In this document: positions 62,942-64,000 of the stretch, one piece after another
Position numbering within the stretch: the stretch's first letter is position 1
How the letters are laid out: each line of letters begins with the position of its first letter
NCBI RefSeq assembly: GCF_022664455.2
Contig: NZ_JAKRKC020000001.1
Coordinates: 4,345,001-4,409,000 of the forward strand
Source of the DNA: Actinomadura luzonensis
GTDB lineage: Bacteria; Actinomycetota; Actinomycetes; Streptosporangiales; Streptosporangiaceae
DNA: 64,000 bases
Direction of reading: 5' to 3'
The notes under the pieces: generated by a model
Seen by the model: the letters and a program-made list of their open reading frames with translations, nothing else
What the model was told of the DNA's origin: nothing
Databases searched by the model: none
Position numbers and translations under genes: made by a program

Positions 62942-63571
62942 TCAGGCCCGGCCGCGGTCGCCGCCCGCGTGGAGGGCCACGAGGAGGGGCCAGGTGAGGG
63001 CGGCCATCTCGGCGGGCGGCCGAGGGCAGCCGCGCTGCAGCCAGTCGGTCGCGACGCCGAGGAGCGCGCCCGCGGTGAAGGCCGCCGGCACGTCGTGCGG
63101 AGTGGCGGCGTCCGGGCCGGGGGCCGGGCCGCCGGCCCGGCAGACGCTCGCGTACGAGGCGACGGTGGCGCGCCGGCGGACGTGGTCGATGACGCGGGCG
63201 CTGCCCTGCGGCCCCAGCACGCCCCGGTAGAGGCGCGCGTGCTCGGCCAGGTGCGCGAAGAACGTCACCAGGGTGCCGGACGGCGCCCCGGCCGGGCCGG
63301 GGGCCGCCGCCGGCCCCATGGGGATCGAGTCGACCAGTTCGTCGATCATCGACGTGCAGGCGGCCTCGGCCAGCTCGTGCACGTCCCGGTAGTGGTCGTA
63401 GAAGGTGGACCGGCTCACCCCGGCGCGCCCGGCGACGTCGGCCACGCTGATCCTGGACAGCTCCCGGTCCTGGACGAGCTCGATCAGCGTGCGCCGCAGG
63501 GCCTCCCGGGTCCGGCGCACCCGCCGGTCGCCGGGCTCGCCCGCGCGCTGCCCGGTCGTCGTCGTCGCCAC
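62942..63571 (-). CDS. TetR-family regulator
   Basis: 209 aa from a GTG at 63571. The HTH is in ISVADVAGRAGVSRSTFYDHYRDV, preceded by TREALRRTLIELVQDRELSR. A divergent P450 starts at 63663; GACATCTGTC at 63591-63600, with small inverted arms, could be the operator for both. Confidence 0.9.
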   Translation of the reverse strand: MATTTTGQRAGEPGDRRVRRTREALRRTLIELVQDRELSRISVADVAGRAGVSRSTFYDHYRDVHELAEAACTSMIDELVDSIPMGPAAAPGPAGAPSGTLVTFFAHLAEHARLYRGVLGPQGSARVIDHVRRRATVASYASVCRAGGPAPGPDAATPHDVPAAFTAGALLGVATDWLQRGCPRPPAEMAALTWPLLVALHAGGDRGRA

Positions 63572-63662
63572 GGCCTCAGTGTACGTTCCCGGACATCTGT
63601 CGGTTAGCCTGCAACTGTAGGGAAGCTGTGCGGTCGGACACCACACTCGAATGGGGAGAGCC

Positions 63663-64000
63663 TTGACCACTGACGCCGCCGACACCACCGACACCGGCTC
63701 CGCCGGGACGCTGCAGGTCGCCCGGGGTTGCCCGTTCGCCCCGCCGGAGCAGCACATGCGGCTCCTGCGCGAGCGGCCCGTCGCCAAGGTCACGCTGCCG
63801 ACGGGACGGGACGCCTGGGTGGCCTCCCGCTACCAGGACATCAGGACGGTCCTGAGCGACCCGCGCTTCAGCGCCAACCGGCGGCACCCGGGCGCGCCGC
63901 GCCTGGTGAACGGGCCGGACAACGAGATGGCGATGTCGCCGCTGCCGAAGATGATGCTGGAGATGGACGGGGCCGAGCACGCCCAGGCCCGCCGCGCCGT
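63663..64000 (+). CDS. Cytochrome P450, N-terminal fragment (continues past window)
   Basis: 112 complete codons from a TTG at 63663 with GGGGAGAG 4 nt upstream. ARGCPFAPPEQHMRLLRERP then VAKVTLPTGRDAWVASRYQD and SDPRFSANRRHPGAP are the typical P450 N-terminus, and MMLEMDGAEHAQARRAV is the start of the helix C region (usual D-P-P-E-H-T-R-x-R). The enzyme is probably controlled by the divergent TetR gene. I-helix and heme loop are outside the window. Confidence 0.85.
   Translation, partial: MTTDAADTTDTGSAGTLQVARGCPFAPPEQHMRLLRERPVAKVTLPTGRDAWVASRYQDIRTVLSDPRFSANRRHPGAPRLVNGPDNEMAMSPLPKMMLEMDGAEHAQARRA

Noticed and set aside
1..64000. tRNA, rRNA and riboswitch genes
   Set aside because: No cloverleaf, ribosomal or known aptamer-like sequence was recognised by eye; a covariance-model scan would be needed to exclude small RNAs.

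Overview
The window is about 64 kb of very GC-rich DNA with GTG/TTG starts, 4-bp ATGA/GTGA gene overlaps, SARP, LAL and conservon regulators and F420 chemistry. This points to an actinomycete, perhaps a Streptosporangiales- or Streptomyces-like genome. All calls rest on reading the sequence and on family knowledge; no database search was run.

Region 1 (1-11.3 kb) is a tightly coupled minus-strand operon for a highly reducing, type II-like polyketide: SnoaL-like protein, AcpS-like protein, malonyl transferase, epoxide-hydrolase-type hydrolase, FAD oxidoreductase, nitroreductase, a fused ketosynthase/chain-length-factor-like protein, a GcvT-like protein, FabZ-like dehydratase, ACP and FabG-like ketoreductase. 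A divergent aromatic-hydroxylase-type FAD monooxygenase faces it. Region 2 (11.3-14.15 kb) is a lasso peptide locus (B2 protease, RRE/PqqD, frameshifted cyclase). Its short precursor gene has a core, LLGRAGNDRLILSKN, that closely resembles citrulassin A. Region 3 (14.4-25 kb) holds a SARP regulator, a glycosyltransferase and genes for a 2-deoxy-3-amino-3-C-methyl sugar of vancosamine type, plus an F420 oxidoreductase, an Sfp-type phosphopantetheinyl transferase and an aldo/keto reductase. Region 4 (25-34.6 kb) holds a two-component pair, a UbiA prenyltransferase, a LeuA paralogue, a 33-codon small ORF, a LAL regulator, a small conserved protein and an acyl-CoA carboxylase beta subunit. A recurring CCCCTA motif (CCCCTA-N5-CCCCT in its best form) in five intergenic regions between 17 and 34.7 kb suggests one regulon.

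Region 5 (34.7-45.3 kb) looks less biosynthetic: a secreted GH92 mannosidase, an epimerase-like protein, LysR, cupin and MFS genes, an IS1634-like element inserted exactly at the MFS stop codon, a mosaic recombination scar, and a tandem-HTH TetR gene with a palindromic operator. Region 6 (45.6-54.2 kb) is a 2633-residue secreted RHS/YD-repeat polymorphic toxin with LamG, HINT and a C-terminal HNH-like nuclease, followed 20 bp later by a HEAT-repeat candidate immunity gene. Region 7 (54.5-64 kb) has an isochorismatase-family hydrolase, two GT9 glycosyltransferases, a complete conservon (cvnA-E type) with two P450s, one lacking the ExxR motif, then a TetR gene and a truncated third P450.

Two genes (the KS didomain and the lasso cyclase) each appear to lack exactly one base, and the 2,3-dehydratase lacks a normal start. 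Residual assembly indels should be considered before calling any of these pseudogenes.
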